Below, one piece after another: positions 63,264 to 64,000 of a stretch of 64,000 nucleotides of DNA. The DNA is from an uncultured Clostridia bacterium (GTDB taxonomy: Bacteria > Bacillota > Clostridia > TANB77 > CAG-508). The stretch is taken from NCBI GenBank assembly GCA_934167175.1, contig CAKPKF010000002.1, forward strand, positions 1 through 64,000. Direction: 5' to 3'. Below the pieces are notes generated by a model. That model saw only the letters and a program-made list of their open reading frames with translations. It ran no database searches and was not told the DNA's origin. The position numbers and the translations under genes are program-made. Each line of letters starts with the position of its first letter. The first letter of the stretch is position 1.

Positions 63264-63803
63264 ATGTTATGTCAAAATTGTAACAAAAATGAGGCAAATG
63301 TTAGGTATACGCAAATTATTAATGGAGAAAAACAGGAGATATTTTTATGTGAAAAATGTAGTAGAGAAATGGGAATAGGAAATATAGATTTTAATATTCC
63401 AATAAGTTTTTCAAGCTTTTTTGGAGATTTATTAGAAAATTATTCGGATGCTAACTTTTTCCCAACAATAATGAAACCAGAAGAGTTGAAATGCAAGAAA
63501 TGTGGAATGACTTTTTCAGAATTTATAGATAATGGAAAATTCGGTTGTGCAAATTGCTATAATGTATTTTCTAATAAAATAGACCCAATATTAAAAAATA
63601 TTCATTTGTCTAATAGATATACTGGAAGAAAACCAATGTTATTAGGTAAAAATATAGAAATAAATAAAACAGAAGCAAGTGATAATAAAAATTCAGAAAT
63701 AGAAACATTAAAAGAAAAATTAAATAGAGCAGTAAAAGAAGAGAATTATGAAGAGGCTGCTAAAATAAGAGATAAAATAAAAGAATTAAAAGGAGGCAAA
63801 TAG
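63264..63803 (+). CDS. mcsA: McsA, CtsR/McsB modulator
   Basis: 179 residues. Two CxxC zinc pairs at the start (CQNCNK, then CEKCSREMG), a second set (CKKCGMTFSEF, CANCYN), and a C-terminal UVR-like coiled helix (LKEKLNRAVKEENYEEAAKIRDKIKELK). It activates McsB arginine kinase. ATG 63264 follows AAAGGAG; the upstream in-frame TTG at 63237 is not used. 16 bp after ctsR. Confidence 0.93.
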   Translation: MLCQNCNKNEANVRYTQIINGEKQEIFLCEKCSREMGIGNIDFNIPISFSSFFGDLLENYSDANFFPTIMKPEELKCKKCGMTFSEFIDNGKFGCANCYNVFSNKIDPILKNIHLSNRYTGRKPMLLGKNIEINKTEASDNKNSEIETLKEKLNRAVKEENYEEAAKIRDKIKELKGGK

Positions 63804-63807
63804 AATA

Positions 63808-64000
63808 TGTTAAATTGGTACTTACAAAGTGGAAAAGATTCAGATGTAGTAATAAGTTCTAGAATAAGGTTAACTAGGAATTTAGAGGAATTTAGATTTG
63901 TTAGCAAATATAGTAAAGAAGATGCTATAAAAATAATAGAAAAAATGTCTGAAGTGGCGAATAATATAGGATATGGATTAAAGTTGATAAAATTAAAAGA
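63808..64000 (+). CDS. mcsB: Protein arginine kinase McsB (partial, N-terminal 64 residues)
   Basis: Begins MLNWYLQSGKDSDVVISSRIRLTRNLEEF, the McsB signature SSRIRLARN, with the phosphagen-kinase N-terminal fold. McsB phosphorylates arginines of CtsR and of proteins destined for ClpCP. It starts 4 bp after mcsA (stop 63801-63803) and runs off the window, so the kinase core is not visible. Confidence 0.92.

Overview
The window looks like chromosome from an AT-rich, spore-forming member of the Clostridia (Firmicutes), probably an uncultured lineage. The evidence is very low GC, AGGAGG-type ribosome binding sites, spore genes (spoIVB, yqfC/yqfD, an alpha/beta SASP, PdaB-like deacetylases), CtsR and CIRCE stress control, an Agr-type peptide system and a Bce-type peptide-resistance module. 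Most genes are on the + strand. No prophage, IS element, rRNA or CRISPR array was seen.

Main observation: 11 in-frame CGG triplets occur in 9 genes, and at every one the homologous reading continues only if four bases (CGGN) are read as one residue, a +1 shift whose residue should be glycine. The genes are a NodB deacetylase, a DgkA-PAP2 fusion, recO, the Tad pilus ATPase, spoIVB (three sites), bceA, a TIGR04086-like membrane protein, a PdaB-like deacetylase and ctsR. Reading every other CGG string (about 70) by eye, I found none in frame, so CGG is never used for arginine here, while CGT, CGC and CGA are. Several shifted glycines are functional: the P-loop glycine of two ATPases, the first Gly of the SpoIVB GMSGSP serine motif, the NodB GNHS glycine and the CtsR glycine loop. 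In spoIVB the second and third CGG come into frame only after the preceding shift, and the final stop is in frame only after all three. The pattern suggests an unassigned CGG codon resolved by +1 frameshifting or CGGN quadruplet decoding. A systematic sequence artefact must be excluded.

Layout. 1-1.3 kb: two damaged genes, a peroxiredoxin without its N-terminus and a nucleotide-sugar epimerase with its middle deleted. 1.4-4 kb: patatin-like phospholipase, DUF1540 peptide, coiled-coil membrane protein, tRNA-Tyr and a CAU tRNA. 4.3-7.2 kb: agrB-agrD facing agrA-agrC. 7.4-15.8 kb: deacetylase, yqfC, yqfD, ybeY, dgkA-PAP2, DUF3048, era, yqzL, recO, hpf. 16-17.2 kb: SASP and a HAD phosphatase. 17.3-28.9 kb: Tad-like pilus operon with CpaB, two CpaE-like proteins, TadA, a double TadB/C protein and seven small membrane-anchored pilin-like proteins.

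29-34 kb: spoIVB, galE, pheA and a pilin-signal surface protein with glycine-rich repeats. 34.3-38.9 kb: glycolytic operon gap-pgk-tpiA-gpmI. 38.9-41.5 kb: DUF600-like protein, IscU/NifU-like scaffold and GGGtGRT protein. 41.7-43.8 kb: a second pilin-signal repeat protein and a small membrane protein. 43.9-48.6 kb: bceRSAB with matching operators at both promoters. 48.7-59.8 kb: five large hydrophilic proteins of unknown function, at least three sharing domains, surrounding groESL (CIRCE) and a DapF-fold epimerase. 60-62.7 kb: PdaB-like deacetylase, an unknown protein, tandem-OB SSB and a small protein. 62.8-64 kb: ctsR-mcsA-mcsB with a CtsR operator, mcsB running off the end.
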